Shown: positions 38,520 to 47,424 of the stretch, piece after piece
Numbering within the stretch: position 1 is the first letter of the stretch
Layout: every line of letters starts with the position of its first letter
NCBI RefSeq assembly: GCF_002161215.1
Contig: NZ_NFMB01000008.1
Span: forward strand, 167,108 to 231,107
Source of the DNA: Flavonifractor sp. An10
Lineage (GTDB): Bacteria; Bacillota; Clostridia; Oscillospirales; Oscillospiraceae
DNA length: 64,000 nucleotides
Direction: 5' to 3'
Translations under genes and position numbers: made by a program
Notes under the pieces: model-generated
Databases searched by the model: none
What the model was told of the DNA's origin: nothing
Seen by the model: the letters and a program-made list of their open reading frames with translations, nothing else

Positions 38520-39005
38520 GTGGAGAGCCAGCGGGCGGAATATCTGGTACACACCTACGCCGACGCCATCCTCCGCATCGGGTACACCTGGCTGGGGGAC
38601 ATGGACGACGCCAAGGACATCTGCCAGACGGTGCTCATCGGCCTGCTGGAGGACGGCAGGACATTCCCCGACGTGGGACAGGAGCGGGCATGGGTGGTGC
38701 GGTGCGCCGTCAACGCCTGCAAGAACTGGAAGAAGAGCGCCTGGTTCCGCCGCCGGGCGCCCCTGGAGGAGGGCCTGCACCTGAGCGCGGAGATGCCGGA
38801 GCCGGGGGAGAGCCCCCTGCTGGAGCAGGTGAACGCCCTGCCCCCCAAGTACCGGCAGGTGCTCTACCTGCGGTATTATGAGGGATACCAGGTGAAGGAG
38901 ATCGCGGAGCTGCTGGGCCAGAGTCCCGCCCTGGTGAGCACCCACCTGGCCCGGGCGAGAGCAAAGCTGCGGCAGCGGCTGGAAGGGAGCTGTTATGATG
39001 GATAA
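38520..39005 (+). CDS. ECF-type RNA polymerase sigma factor
   Basis: 161 residues from GTG 38520 (an in-frame GTG at 38502 is possible; neither choice affects the domains). Region 2 is at about 10-70 (LVHTYADAILRIGYTWLGDM, DDAKDICQTVLIGLL), region 4 at about 105-155 (LPPKYRQVLYLRYYEGYQVK, EIAELLGQSPALVSTHLARA). It overlaps the next gene by 11 bases. Together they form a sigma/membrane anti-sigma pair; the inducing signal is unknown. Confidence 0.88.
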   Translation: MESQRAEYLVHTYADAILRIGYTWLGDMDDAKDICQTVLIGLLEDGRTFPDVGQERAWVVRCAVNACKNWKKSAWFRRRAPLEEGLHLSAEMPEPGESPLLEQVNALPPKYRQVLYLRYYEGYQVKEIAELLGQSPALVSTHLARARAKLRQRLEGSCYDG

Positions 39006-40110
39006 CCGCTATCGGGAAGAGCTGGACCGGATCCGGCTGACCGACGAGAGCAAGGGGACGCTGATTCACGCCCTGGCGGCGCGCCGGAGCGCGCCGGAGA
39101 GGCGGAGCCGTCGGACTCCCCTGCGGCGGCTGGCCGCCCTGGCGGCCTGTGTGTGCCTGGTACTGGGGCTGATGAACTACCCGGCGATAGCCGCCGGGGC
39201 GGAGCGGGTGTTCCGCTATATCCTCGGCGTGGGGGCGGCGGAGACCAGCGCCTCCCTGCTGGTACAGGGGGAGGGGATCAGCCATGAGGACGGGGACTTC
39301 CTCTACCTCATCGACGGGGCCTACCAGCGGGACGGAGTGCTCACCGTGCCCCTGGACGTGGTGTCCCGGAACTGGATCTCCGACGAGGAGGAGGTACAGC
39401 TCAGCTACCGCCTCACCATTTACAGCGCCGGCGGGGAGAAACTGACCCAGGTGGAGCCCGTCGGGGACGGGACGGGGGAGGGGTTCCGGGCGGCGGGCGC
39501 CCAGCCCTATGACCTGCGCAGCTTTGAGACCACCTCCGACTGGCTGAGCCAGACCTATCAGCCCCAGGGCTATGTGAGCGGCGGCAGCGGCTGGCACATG
39601 GCGGCGGTGCCCCAGGGGGAGAGCGGCCCCTACACCTTTGAGGTGGACGCCTATACCTCCGACGGCTGGTGGCGCGGCACCGTGTGGAAGGGCGGCGTGC
39701 TGGAGCTGGACACCCCCCGGGCCGTGGAGACCGCCCAGGCCAGCCGCGCCTTTGCCGAGGGCACCGTCACCGCCCTGGTGGGGGCGGACGGGCGCAGCGT
39801 GTCCTTCTACGGGGAGCTGTCGCCCCTACTTGCCCGGCAAGGGGAAACGCTGATTCAGCTGAGTGTGCCCACGGTCTGGTTTGTGGACGAGCGGGGGAAC
39901 CGCTATCCCTGTGACCAGCTCCGGTGGTCTTTCTCGGAGGTGTTCTGGCCGGAGTTCCGGCTGGCGGAGCAGACGGAGGGGGAGATCGTAGCCATCGAGG
40001 TGAACGATATATACTTCAACATCGTCCGCACCGACCAGCCCCAGGACAGCCCCCAGCGCCAATATATGCCGGATTACAACGACCTGGGCTGGGTCATTGA
40101 TCTGACCTGA
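38995..40110 (+). CDS. membrane-bound anti-sigma factor, DUF4179-like
   Basis: 371 residues: an N-terminal cytosolic segment (1-42) that would hold the sigma factor, one membrane helix (about 45-60, LRRLAALAACVCLVLGLM), and a 300-residue extracytoplasmic beta-rich part with WISDEEEVQLSYRLTIYSAG and FSEVFWPEFRLAEQTEGEI. This resembles DUF4179-type regulators encoded with ECF sigma factors. ATG lies inside the sigma gene end, so the pair is co-translated. Confidence 0.75.
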   Translation: MMDNRYREELDRIRLTDESKGTLIHALAARRSAPERRSRRTPLRRLAALAACVCLVLGLMNYPAIAAGAERVFRYILGVGAAETSASLLVQGEGISHEDGDFLYLIDGAYQRDGVLTVPLDVVSRNWISDEEEVQLSYRLTIYSAGGEKLTQVEPVGDGTGEGFRAAGAQPYDLRSFETTSDWLSQTYQPQGYVSGGSGWHMAAVPQGESGPYTFEVDAYTSDGWWRGTVWKGGVLELDTPRAVETAQASRAFAEGTVTALVGADGRSVSFYGELSPLLARQGETLIQLSVPTVWFVDERGNRYPCDQLRWSFSEVFWPEFRLAEQTEGEIVAIEVNDIYFNIVRTDQPQDSPQRQYMPDYNDLGWVIDLT

Positions 40111-40124
40111 ACTGTAGATGCAAA

Positions 40125-40402
40125 ACCCGCGAAGGGAATCCCCTTCGCGGGTGAGGCTGTCAATAAAACCTCCAGCCGAAGGATTCGGAGGGAAGGATAG
40201 TGTGAAAGGCTGCCCCGCAGGGCGTTTCGGAGCGCAACCGCCCCGAGGGCGGCACTTAGCGCGGAGATGAACCGTCAGGGTTCCCTTTCGCGTTGGATCA
40301 AACAACTTTTTGAAACTTTTTTGAAGTTTCAAAAAGTTCAGCAGCGTGTCGAAAAGACTTTTTCGACACGCTGAACCCGCGAAGGGAATCCCCTTCGCGG
40401 GT
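40125..40402. repeat. duplicated bidirectional terminator with unrelated filler, locus 3
   Basis: The hairpin ACCCGCGAAGGG (12-bp stem, loop AATC) occurs at 40125-40152 and identically at 40375-40402, 250 bases apart, between convergent genes. Outer flanks are T-rich on both sides (TTTTGC leftward, TTTTTGG rightward), as at loci 1 and 2. The 222-base interior differs from loci 1 and 2, but its edges match the element ends: GAGGCTGTC at 40153 and a GTGTCGAAAAG hairpin at 40342-40373. It also holds an AACTTTTTGAAAC stem (about 40303-40338). No gene seen. Confidence 0.65.
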
Positions 40403-40422
40403 TTTTGGCGCTCCGGCGGCGG

Positions 40423-41204
40423 TCAGGAGATGGCCTCGGCCCCTATCGTATAGCTCCAGGTGCCGTCGGCATCCTGGACGGCGGTGCAGTCGGAGAAGAC
40501 ATAGGCCCCCAGGCCGGAGGCCCACTTCCGGGCGGTAAAGCCCTCCTCCGCGCTGCCGGTCAGGGAGAAGAGGCAGCCGTTCTCCCAGCGGTAGAGGGCC
40601 ACGCTGTCCTCGTATCCCTCCGCCGATTCCGTCATGGGGGTGAGGCAGCCCGCCTGCCAGAGCTCCTCCAGGGTGCCGGTGATGGGCATGAGGCCGTGGG
40701 CATTGCCGAACACCCAGGCCAGGGCCGACTTCTCGCTCTCGGTCAGGTCGGTGAGGCCGGAGAAGTCCACCCCCAGCTCCTCCAAATCCGTGTTGAGGCC
40801 GGGATCCACCTCCCACAGATCCTCCAGCACCTGGAGGTAGAGGCCGCAGCGGTCATCCACCGGCTGCTCCGTCACCCGCACGCCGGTGACGCCGCTGAAT
40901 TGGGCCGGATAGCTTTCCATGACGGCGCCGTCAAAGCGCACCTCCACCACGGCGCCGTCGGCCAGCTCCCCCTCCACGGCCAGCTCCGCCGTGCCCAGGG
41001 TGTACACATCCCCCGCGCCGCCGTCCAGCCCGGCCAGCACCAGAGTGTTCGTCCCCGCGCCGTCCACCACCCGGCAGCGAGCCACGGCCACAGGTTCCTC
41101 CTGGGAAAGGCTCTCGGCGGCGGAGTAAGCGTCTCCCCCGCCGGGGCGGCGGAGCACCCGGCCAGCAGGAGCGCCAGCGCCAGAACCAACAGGCTTTTTC
41201 TCAT
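40423..41204 (-). pseudogene. lipoprotein of unknown function, frameshifted after the signal peptide
   Basis: ATG 41204, after AAAGGAGGGATTTTCC, gives a signal peptide ending LLLAGCSAAPAGETLTPPP (lipid Cys17). The conserved body (SLSQEEPVAVARCRVVDGAG to TWSYTIGAEAIS, about 240 residues) is in another frame. One base missing in the CCG-rich stretch near 41112-41124 explains it: adding G restores TPPPESLSQEEP. Either sequence error or a recent mutation. The body is acidic with no recognised enzyme motif; related to lipoproteins of unknown function. Confidence 0.6.
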
Positions 41205-41273
41205 GGAAAATCCCTCCTTTACCCTGTTGGACGAGGAGGACGCAAAAAAGTTCCGAAAATGCACAGGTTCCTC

Positions 41274-41302
41274 TTGACAGAGGAGGGGGATAAGCATATG
41301 AT
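41274..41302 (+). promoter_or_regulatory. sigma-A promoter of pseudouridine operon
   Basis: TTGACA (41274-41279), 17-base spacer, TATGAT (41297-41302), 33 bases before the psuK start. Confidence 0.75.
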
Positions 41303-41335
41303 TACAGCATAAAGATTTGTTTAGGAGGCGAGGCC

Positions 41336-42454
41336 ATGACCCAGCGGGAACGGCAGATTCTCCGGTGGATTGAGGAGAACCCCCTGATCTCCCAGCAGGA
41401 GCTGGCAGACAAGGCGGGCATCACCCGCTCGTCGGTGGCGGTGCACATCTCCAACCTGATGAAGCAGGGCCACATCGCCGGCAAGGGCTACATCGTCCGC
41501 ACATCTCCCTACGCGGTGGTGGTTGGCGGCGTCAACATGGACATCGGCGGCCGGCCCCACGGGAAGCTGGTGGGAGCCGACTCCAACCCCGGCCAGGTGC
41601 GCATGAGCCTGGGGGGCGTGGGGCGGAACATCGCCCACAACATGGCCCTGCTGGGGGTGGACGTGCGCATGCTCACCGCCTTCGGCGACGACATGAACGC
41701 CCAGCGCATCGCCGCCTCCTGCGGGGAGCTGGGCATCGACATCTCCCACTGCCTGACGGTGCCCGGCGGGGCCACCTCCACCTATCTGTTCATCGCCGAC
41801 GAGCACGGTGACATGGCCCTGGCGGTCAGCGACATGGACATCTACGACCACGTGACCCCCGCCTTTCTCTCCGGCCGGGCCCGGCTGCTCCAGAACGCCC
41901 AGCTCATCGTGGTGGACACCAACATCCCGGCTCAGTCCATCGCCTGGCTGGCGGAGAATATCCGCCTGCCCATCTTCGCCGACCCGGTGTCCACCGCCAA
42001 GGCGGAGAAGCTGCGCCCCGTGCTGGGGAAGCTCCACACCCTCAAGCCCAATCGGCTGGAGGCGGAGCTGCTCTCCGGCGTGGCCATCACCGACCAGGCC
42101 AGCCTGGACAGGGCCGCGGACGTTCTGCTCTCCACCGGCCTGCGGCGGGTGTTCATCAGCCTGGGGGGCGACGGCATCTACGCCGCCGACCACAACGAGC
42201 GGCTCCACGTGCCCTGCTGCCCCGGCACCATGGTGAACACCACCGGCTGCGGCGACGCGGGCATGGCCGCCATCGCCTGGGCCTACCTGGAGGGCACCGA
42301 TCTGGCGGGCACCGCCAGGGCGGCCATGGCCGCCGGCGCCATCGCCATGGAGAGTTCTGAGACCATCAACCCGTCCATGAGCGCGGAGCTGCTCCGTCGG
42401 CGGGCGGGCTTCCCCGGGGCCGGCGGGGCGGAGACGGGAGGGAGCGCCACGTGA
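41336..42454 (+). CDS. psuK: pseudouridine kinase with N-terminal winged helix
   Basis: 372 residues. Residues 1-58 form a winged helix (QILRWIEENPLISQQELADK, SSVAVHISNLMKQG); residues 60-365 form a PfkB sugar kinase with VVVGGVNMDIGGRP, the GGVGRNIAHNMALLG motif and catalytic NTTGCGDAGMAA. It phosphorylates pseudouridine to its 5'-phosphate, the substrate of PsuG encoded two genes on. The extra DNA-binding domain suggests that the kinase also regulates its own operon. ATG follows TTTAGGAGGCGAGGCC. Confidence 0.88.
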   Translation: MTQRERQILRWIEENPLISQQELADKAGITRSSVAVHISNLMKQGHIAGKGYIVRTSPYAVVVGGVNMDIGGRPHGKLVGADSNPGQVRMSLGGVGRNIAHNMALLGVDVRMLTAFGDDMNAQRIAASCGELGIDISHCLTVPGGATSTYLFIADEHGDMALAVSDMDIYDHVTPAFLSGRARLLQNAQLIVVDTNIPAQSIAWLAENIRLPIFADPVSTAKAEKLRPVLGKLHTLKPNRLEAELLSGVAITDQASLDRAADVLLSTGLRRVFISLGGDGIYAADHNERLHVPCCPGTMVNTTGCGDAGMAAIAWAYLEGTDLAGTARAAMAAGAIAMESSETINPSMSAELLRRRAGFPGAGGAETGGSAT

Positions 42455-42981
42455 GCTTCTGGCTGGCACAAGTGCTGGGGCTGGTGGGATCCCTGATCTC
42501 CTTCACCTCCGTCCAGACCGGCAGCCGGAAGAAGATCCTCCTGCTCCAGCTGCTCTGCTGTGTGCTGTGGATCGTCCAGTACAGCCTGCTGGGGGCGTGG
42601 ACGGGGGTGCTCATCAACCTGCTGGGCCTGGCCCGTGGGACGGTGTGCGCCTTCAACGACCGGCCCTGGGCCTCCAGCCGGTGGTGGCTGGTGCTCTTCC
42701 TGGTGTGCTACGGGGTGTCCCCCCTGCTGACCTGGGACGGGCCCTACTGCCTGCTGCTGGGGTTGGCCATGATGCTCACCACCGTGGCCCTGTGGAGCCG
42801 GAACATGCGCCTGACCCGGCTGCTGTTCCTCCTCAACTCCCCGCCGGTGTTCCTCTACAACCTCATCGCCGGCTCCTACACCAGCGCCGCCATCGAGGTG
42901 GCCGCCTTCTGCTCCTTCGTGCTGGCGGTCTGGCGCTTCGACATCCGCCCCGGCCTGGCCCGCACCCGCCGGGAATCCTGA
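42451..42981 (+). CDS. YgjV-like membrane protein in the pseudouridine operon
   Basis: 176 residues with six membrane helices (WLAQVLGLVGSLISFTSVQT, IVQYSLLGAWTGVLINLLGL and so on), resembling the YgjV family of inner-membrane proteins of unknown function. Its GTG start overlaps the psuK stop and psuG follows 54 bases after its end. Being placed between the two enzymes, it is a candidate pseudouridine uptake protein, but this is inference from context only. Confidence 0.72.
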   Translation: MSFWLAQVLGLVGSLISFTSVQTGSRKKILLLQLLCCVLWIVQYSLLGAWTGVLINLLGLARGTVCAFNDRPWASSRWWLVLFLVCYGVSPLLTWDGPYCLLLGLAMMLTTVALWSRNMRLTRLLFLLNSPPVFLYNLIAGSYTSAAIEVAAFCSFVLAVWRFDIRPGLARTRRES

Positions 42982-43005
42982 AATTCCATTCCACACTGTA
43001 TATCA

Positions 43006-43018
43006 TATCAGTCTGATA
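43006..43018. promoter_or_regulatory. TATCAG-T-CTGATA dyad before psuG
   Basis: Perfect 13-base dyad in the 54-base gap between the YgjV-like gene and psuG, just before GGAGG. It could be an operator for the HTH-containing kinase or chance. Confidence 0.3.
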
Positions 43019-43035
43019 ACTGGAGGTAAACGATT

Positions 43036-43956
43036 ATGGATCTCAACAAGTATCTGGACGTGGCCCCCGAGGTGGCCCAGGCCGTCGCTGCCGGCAAGCC
43101 CGTGGTGGCCCTGGAGTCCACCATCATCTCCCACGGCATGCCCTATCCCCAGAATGTGGAGACCGCCCTCAAGGTGGAGCAGATCATTCGGGACAACGGC
43201 GCGGTGCCCGCCACCATCGCCATCCTGGGCGGCCGCCTGAAGGCCGGCTGCACCAAGGAGGAGATCGAGTACCTGGGCAAGCAGGGCCAGGCCGTCACCA
43301 AAGCCAGCCGCCGGGATCTGGCGGTGCTGTGCGCCCGCAAGGCCGACGGCGCCACCACCGTCACCACCACCATGATGATCGCCCACATGGCGGGCATCCA
43401 GATCTTCGCCACCGGCGGCATCGGCGGCGTCCACCGGGGCGCGGAGACCACCATGGACATCTCCGCCGACCTGGAGGAGCTGGCCAACACCCCCGTCATG
43501 GTGGTGTGCGCCGGCGCCAAGTCCATCCTGGATCTGGGCCTGACCCTGGAGTACCTGGAGACCCACGGCGTGCCCGTGCTGGGCTACGGCACCAAGGAGC
43601 TGCCCGCCTTCTACACCCGCAAGAGCGGCTTCGAGGTGGACTACCAGGTGGACACCCCCGCCGAGCTGGCGTCCATCTTCCACGCCTCTCAGGAGCTGGG
43701 CCTCAAGGGCGGCATGCTGGTGACCAACCCCATCCCCGAGGAGTTCTCCATGGATCACGAGGTGATCAACCGCGCCATCGACGAGGCCATTGCCGCCGCC
43801 AACGCCCAGGGCATCCACGGCAAGGCCACCACCCCCTTCCTGCTGGCCAAGGTGAAGGAGCTCACCGGCGGCGACAGCCTGGACTCCAACATCCAGCTGG
43901 TGTTCAACAACGCCCGCCTGGCCGCCCAGACCGCCTGCGAGCTGTCCAAGCTGTAA
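43036..43956 (+). CDS. psuG: pseudouridine-5'-phosphate glycosidase
   Basis: 306 residues, full family length. Cleaves pseudouridine 5'-phosphate to uracil and ribose 5-phosphate. Family blocks: VVALESTIISHGMPYPQNVE, ATIAILGGRLKAGC, AGIQIFATGGIGGVHRGAE, MDISADLEELANTPVMVVCA, TNPIPEEFSMDH and DSNIQLVFNNARLAAQTA. ATG follows GGAGGTAAACGATT. Ends with a strong terminator, closing the psuK-ygjV-psuG operon. Confidence 0.94.
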   Translation: MDLNKYLDVAPEVAQAVAAGKPVVALESTIISHGMPYPQNVETALKVEQIIRDNGAVPATIAILGGRLKAGCTKEEIEYLGKQGQAVTKASRRDLAVLCARKADGATTVTTTMMIAHMAGIQIFATGGIGGVHRGAETTMDISADLEELANTPVMVVCAGAKSILDLGLTLEYLETHGVPVLGYGTKELPAFYTRKSGFEVDYQVDTPAELASIFHASQELGLKGGMLVTNPIPEEFSMDHEVINRAIDEAIAAANAQGIHGKATTPFLLAKVKELTGGDSLDSNIQLVFNNARLAAQTACELSKL

Positions 43957-43975
43957 TACCTCCCCGCTGTGCCGC

Positions 43976-44014
43976 GTCCTCCGGGCCCGTTTTCGGGCCT
44001 GGAGGACTTTTTTC
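43976..44014 (+). terminator. intrinsic terminator after psuG
   Basis: 13-bp stem (43976-43988 with 43995-44007, one G-U pair), loop GTTTTC, then a run of seven T. Confidence 0.85.
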
Positions 44015-44143
44015 GCGGAAGATTCTGCCCGCTATGTTTCTTTTTCTTAACATTGCGGCGCCATCCGTTGCGTTCGGGAGCCTGCGGCGTTATAATGCCC
44101 ACGAGAATATCTTTCCCATTCTGGGAGAAATGAGGCGATTTGA

Positions 44144-46261
44144 ATGGCGCGGAAGCGGCATTTTCTCAAACTTGTTTGGGCGGCGCTGCTGAGCGCGGCC
44201 CTGCTGGCCGCGCCTGTGGCCGCGGCCGCGGCGGAGCCCTCCGGGGAGACGGAGGCCCGGGGCCCTGTCCTGGCCATCTACACCACCGGCGACATGGCCG
44301 GCCGGGTGTACCGTCAGGATCCCCTGACCGGTGAGCGGGTGGCGGCGGGCTATCAGAACGTGGCCTCCGCCATGGAACAAGAGCGGGAGCAGGTGGACGC
44401 CGCCCTGCTGCTGGACAGCGGCGACGCGGTGGACAACAGCCTGCTCCAGGACGGCGGGGAGGCCGAGGCCCTGGCCCTGCGCGCCATCGGCTACGACGTG
44501 CTGGTGCCCGGCCTGAATGAGTTCCGCCTGGGCCCCGACGCCCGGGACGGGTTCTTTGACGCCCTCACGGCTGAGGAGGAGACCGCCCCCGTCCGGGTTC
44601 TCTCCGGCAACTATCTGGACGGGGAGAGCCAGGAGCCGGCCGCCGAGGGCTATGCCGTCCTCACCGCAGAGGTGGGCGGCCGGGCGGTGCGCGTGGGCGT
44701 GCTGGGCCTGGGGGCCATCGACGGGGCGGAGCGGCTGCCCGCCTCCTACTGCGAGGGCGTGGACTTTGCCCACGGGGACAACACGGAGAACAGCTACGTC
44801 TGGGAGTGGACGGAGTACTGGCAGGAAAAGCTGGAGGGGGAGAACTGCGACCTGGTGGTGGTGGTCTGCCACGCCGACCGGGATGTGGCGGCGGACTTTG
44901 CGGCCCAGACCACCGGCATTGACCTGGTGGTGGGCGGCCACGGCTCCGCCTACGCGGATACGGTTCAGAACGCCGCGGGGGAGAACGTGTCCCTGGTCAG
45001 CGGCGGCGGCACCGACCTGACCCGCACCACCGTCACCTTCTCCGCCGCCGGCACGCCGGAGGTGGGGGAGAGCACCCTCCTCTCCCTGGAGGACTATGCG
45101 CCCGACGACACGCTGGCCGGTCAGGTGGCCGACGAGCTGGAGAAGGCGGAGAAACAGGCCGGCGAGCGGGTGGCCGTCCTGACCGGCGACTGGATCGGCG
45201 AGACTGAGCCCCAGTACGGCCCCACCCCCACGGCGACCCTGGCCGCGGCCTCCATGCTGTGGGCCACCGGGGCCGACGGCGCCCTGCTCTGCCCCCGCAG
45301 CCTGGGGGATACCGACGCGGCCGCCCTCTTCGAGGAGGGGGCGAACACGGCCGTCCTCTCCCTGGACGGCTGCGCCGCCCTGCTGTCCGACCCGACGCCC
45401 CTGGCGGCGGTGGAGCTCACCGGCGCCCAGCTGAAGGCGTGGCTGGACATCTGCGCGGAGTCCTACACGGCGGAGGAGGACGGCTCCATCTCCGGCGGCG
45501 AGACCGCCGATACCCTCTACGGCCTGGACTACACCCTCTATCTGGGCGCCCCGGCGGGGGAGCGGGTGGACGGCCTCACCCTGGACGGTGAGCCGGTGGA
45601 GGACGACCAGGTGCTCACGGTGGTGGTGTCCGCCCGCCGTCTGGACGACCCCGACTTCCCGGAGGGGAAGGTGGTGTGGCGCTCCGATCTGGACGAGCGG
45701 TTTGCCGCCCAGGGCGGCACGCCCGCCGCGGTGCTGGCCGCCTGCGCCTCGGAGCTGAACCGGCTGGTGCCCATGCAGCTGGGCAGCTGGGCCGTGTATG
45801 CCGGCTCGGTGGGCGGCCCGCTGAACCGCCTGGAGTTCATCACCATGCTCTATGAGCTGGCCGGCAGTCCCCAGCCCGGCGCCTCCGCCGCCTTCATCGA
45901 CGTGGGCGACAGCAGCGCGGCGGTGTGGGCCGCCGAGACCGGCGTGGTCAGCGGCGACGGCAAGGGCCGGCTTCTGCCCACCCAGGCCGTCACCCGGGAG
46001 CAGGCCGCGGTGATGCTCTACAACTATGCCCGCTCCCTGGAGCTGTCCGCCCCCGAGGACGGCCCCGCCGCGGCGGAGCTGGCCGACGCGGCCGACGTGG
46101 CCGCCTGGGCCCGGCCCGCGGTGGAGTTCTGCCTCCGCACCGGCACCCTGACCGCGGATGGGAGCGGCCGCTTCCTCCCCGGCGATACCATCACCCGGGA
46201 AGAGGCCGCCGAGGCCCTGGAGGCATTTGCCCTCTATGTGGAGGCCAATCAAGCCCGGTAA
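44144..46261 (+). CDS. SLH-anchored 5'-nucleotidase/metallophosphatase-like protein, probably inactive
   Basis: 705 residues: signal peptide (to about AAPVAAAAAEP), calcineurin-like phosphatase region (about 35-300), 5'-nucleotidase C-terminal-like region (about 330-540), and two or three SLH modules at the end. The metal sites are degenerate: the expected NDxHG is TGDMAG (His to Ala), GNHEF is GLNEF; LLDSGD, VVCHAD and VGGHGSA keep some ligands. It may be a binding or structural protein derived from a nucleotidase. Secreted and held at the wall. Solo gene. Confidence 0.78.
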   Translation: MARKRHFLKLVWAALLSAALLAAPVAAAAAEPSGETEARGPVLAIYTTGDMAGRVYRQDPLTGERVAAGYQNVASAMEQEREQVDAALLLDSGDAVDNSLLQDGGEAEALALRAIGYDVLVPGLNEFRLGPDARDGFFDALTAEEETAPVRVLSGNYLDGESQEPAAEGYAVLTAEVGGRAVRVGVLGLGAIDGAERLPASYCEGVDFAHGDNTENSYVWEWTEYWQEKLEGENCDLVVVVCHADRDVAADFAAQTTGIDLVVGGHGSAYADTVQNAAGENVSLVSGGGTDLTRTTVTFSAAGTPEVGESTLLSLEDYAPDDTLAGQVADELEKAEKQAGERVAVLTGDWIGETEPQYGPTPTATLAAASMLWATGADGALLCPRSLGDTDAAALFEEGANTAVLSLDGCAALLSDPTPLAAVELTGAQLKAWLDICAESYTAEEDGSISGGETADTLYGLDYTLYLGAPAGERVDGLTLDGEPVEDDQVLTVVVSARRLDDPDFPEGKVVWRSDLDERFAAQGGTPAAVLAACASELNRLVPMQLGSWAVYAGSVGGPLNRLEFITMLYELAGSPQPGASAAFIDVGDSSAAVWAAETGVVSGDGKGRLLPTQAVTREQAAVMLYNYARSLELSAPEDGPAAAELADAADVAAWARPAVEFCLRTGTLTADGSGRFLPGDTITREEAAEALEAFALYVEANQAR

Positions 46262-46281
46262 CCCGGAAGAAGGAGCAATAC

Positions 46282-46320
46282 ACGGCGCCCCGCAGTCCCT
46301 GACTGCGGGGCGCCGTTTTG
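46282..46320 (+). terminator. intrinsic terminator after SLH metallophosphatase-like gene
   Basis: 15-bp perfect stem (46282-46296 with 46302-46316, ACGGCGCCCCGCAGT paired), loop CCCTG, tail TTTG. Confidence 0.8.
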
Positions 46321-46421
46321 CGCGGTTTCCGCGCCGGAGAGGGGAAATCCGGCATTTTTTCTTGACGGAAACCCGCCCGGGCTGGTAAGATGGGATCCAA
46401 CAGGAAAGGAGCCAGGCTGAC

Positions 46422-47393
46422 ATGGCAGAGCGAATTTCAGAGGGACTGTACCGCATCCCGGTGCCCCTGCCGGGCAACCCGCTGCGGGAGCTGAACAGCT
46501 ATCTGCTCACCGGCGGGGAGCGCGCGGTTTTGATCGACACCGGTTTCCGGCAGGAGGCGTGCCGCCAGGCCCTCCTTGCCGGCCTGGACGAGCTGGGGGT
46601 GAACCGGCGGGACGTGGATGTGGTGCTCACTCACCTCCACTCCGACCACGCCGGCCTGGCGCCGGAGGTGGTGGGGGACACCGGGTGGATCTACGCCAGC
46701 GGCCCTGACCGGGACTACCTGGAGCACGCGGACGACGCCCACTGGGCCCGGCGGGACGAGCGGTTCCGCGCCGAGGGCTTCCCGGCGGAGCTGCTGGCCC
46801 AGAACACGGCCAACCCCGCCCGGGCCCTGGCCCCCGGATTTACCGACCGCTACCGCACCCTGGAGCCGGGCGCCGTGGTGGAGGCGGGCGCCCGCCGGCT
46901 GCGGTGCATCCCCGTGCCCGGCCACACGCCGGGTCAGATGTGCTTCTGGGACGAGGCGGAGGGCATCCTCTTCACCGGCGACCACGTCCTCTTTGACATC
47001 TCCCCCAACATCACCTCCTGGCTGGAGATGGAGGACGCCCTGGGCAGCTATCTGGACAGCCTGCGCGCCGTGCGGGATCTGCCCGTCCGGCTGGCCCTGC
47101 CCGGACACCGGGGCCGGGGGGAGCTGGCCCCCCGGGTGGACGCCCTGCTGGAGCACCACGCCCGCCGCCTGGAGGAGCTGCGCGCCATCCTCCGGAAGGA
47201 GCCGGGACTCACCGCCTACCAGGCCGCCGGGCGGATGCGCTGGCGCATCCGGGCCAGCAGCTGGGAGGACTTCCCCCTGGCCCAGAAGTGGTTCGCGGTG
47301 GGGGAGTGCATGGCCCACCTGGACTACCTGCGCCTGCGGGGGCTCACCGCCCGGGACTGGGACGGGGCGGTGTGGCATTACCGGGCGCTGTGA
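46422..47393 (+). CDS. MBL-fold metallo-hydrolase
   Basis: 323 residues, cytoplasmic. Metallo-beta-lactamase motif THLHSDHAG near 65-73, further His in PVPGHTPGQ near 170 and Asp in LFTGDHVLFD near 190, last His in LALPGHRGRG. The C-terminal helical extension (about 250-323) matches LACTB2-like or related hydrolases that act on thioesters or nucleic acids. Substrate not decided. ATG 46422 follows GAAAGGAGCCAGGCTGAC. A 157-residue gene of unknown function follows in the same operon. Confidence 0.83.
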   Translation: MAERISEGLYRIPVPLPGNPLRELNSYLLTGGERAVLIDTGFRQEACRQALLAGLDELGVNRRDVDVVLTHLHSDHAGLAPEVVGDTGWIYASGPDRDYLEHADDAHWARRDERFRAEGFPAELLAQNTANPARALAPGFTDRYRTLEPGAVVEAGARRLRCIPVPGHTPGQMCFWDEAEGILFTGDHVLFDISPNITSWLEMEDALGSYLDSLRAVRDLPVRLALPGHRGRGELAPRVDALLEHHARRLEELRAILRKEPGLTAYQAAGRMRWRIRASSWEDFPLAQKWFAVGECMAHLDYLRLRGLTARDWDGAVWHYRAL

Positions 47394-47424
47394 ACAGATT
47401 TCTGACACAGGAGGAGAGCGGCCG

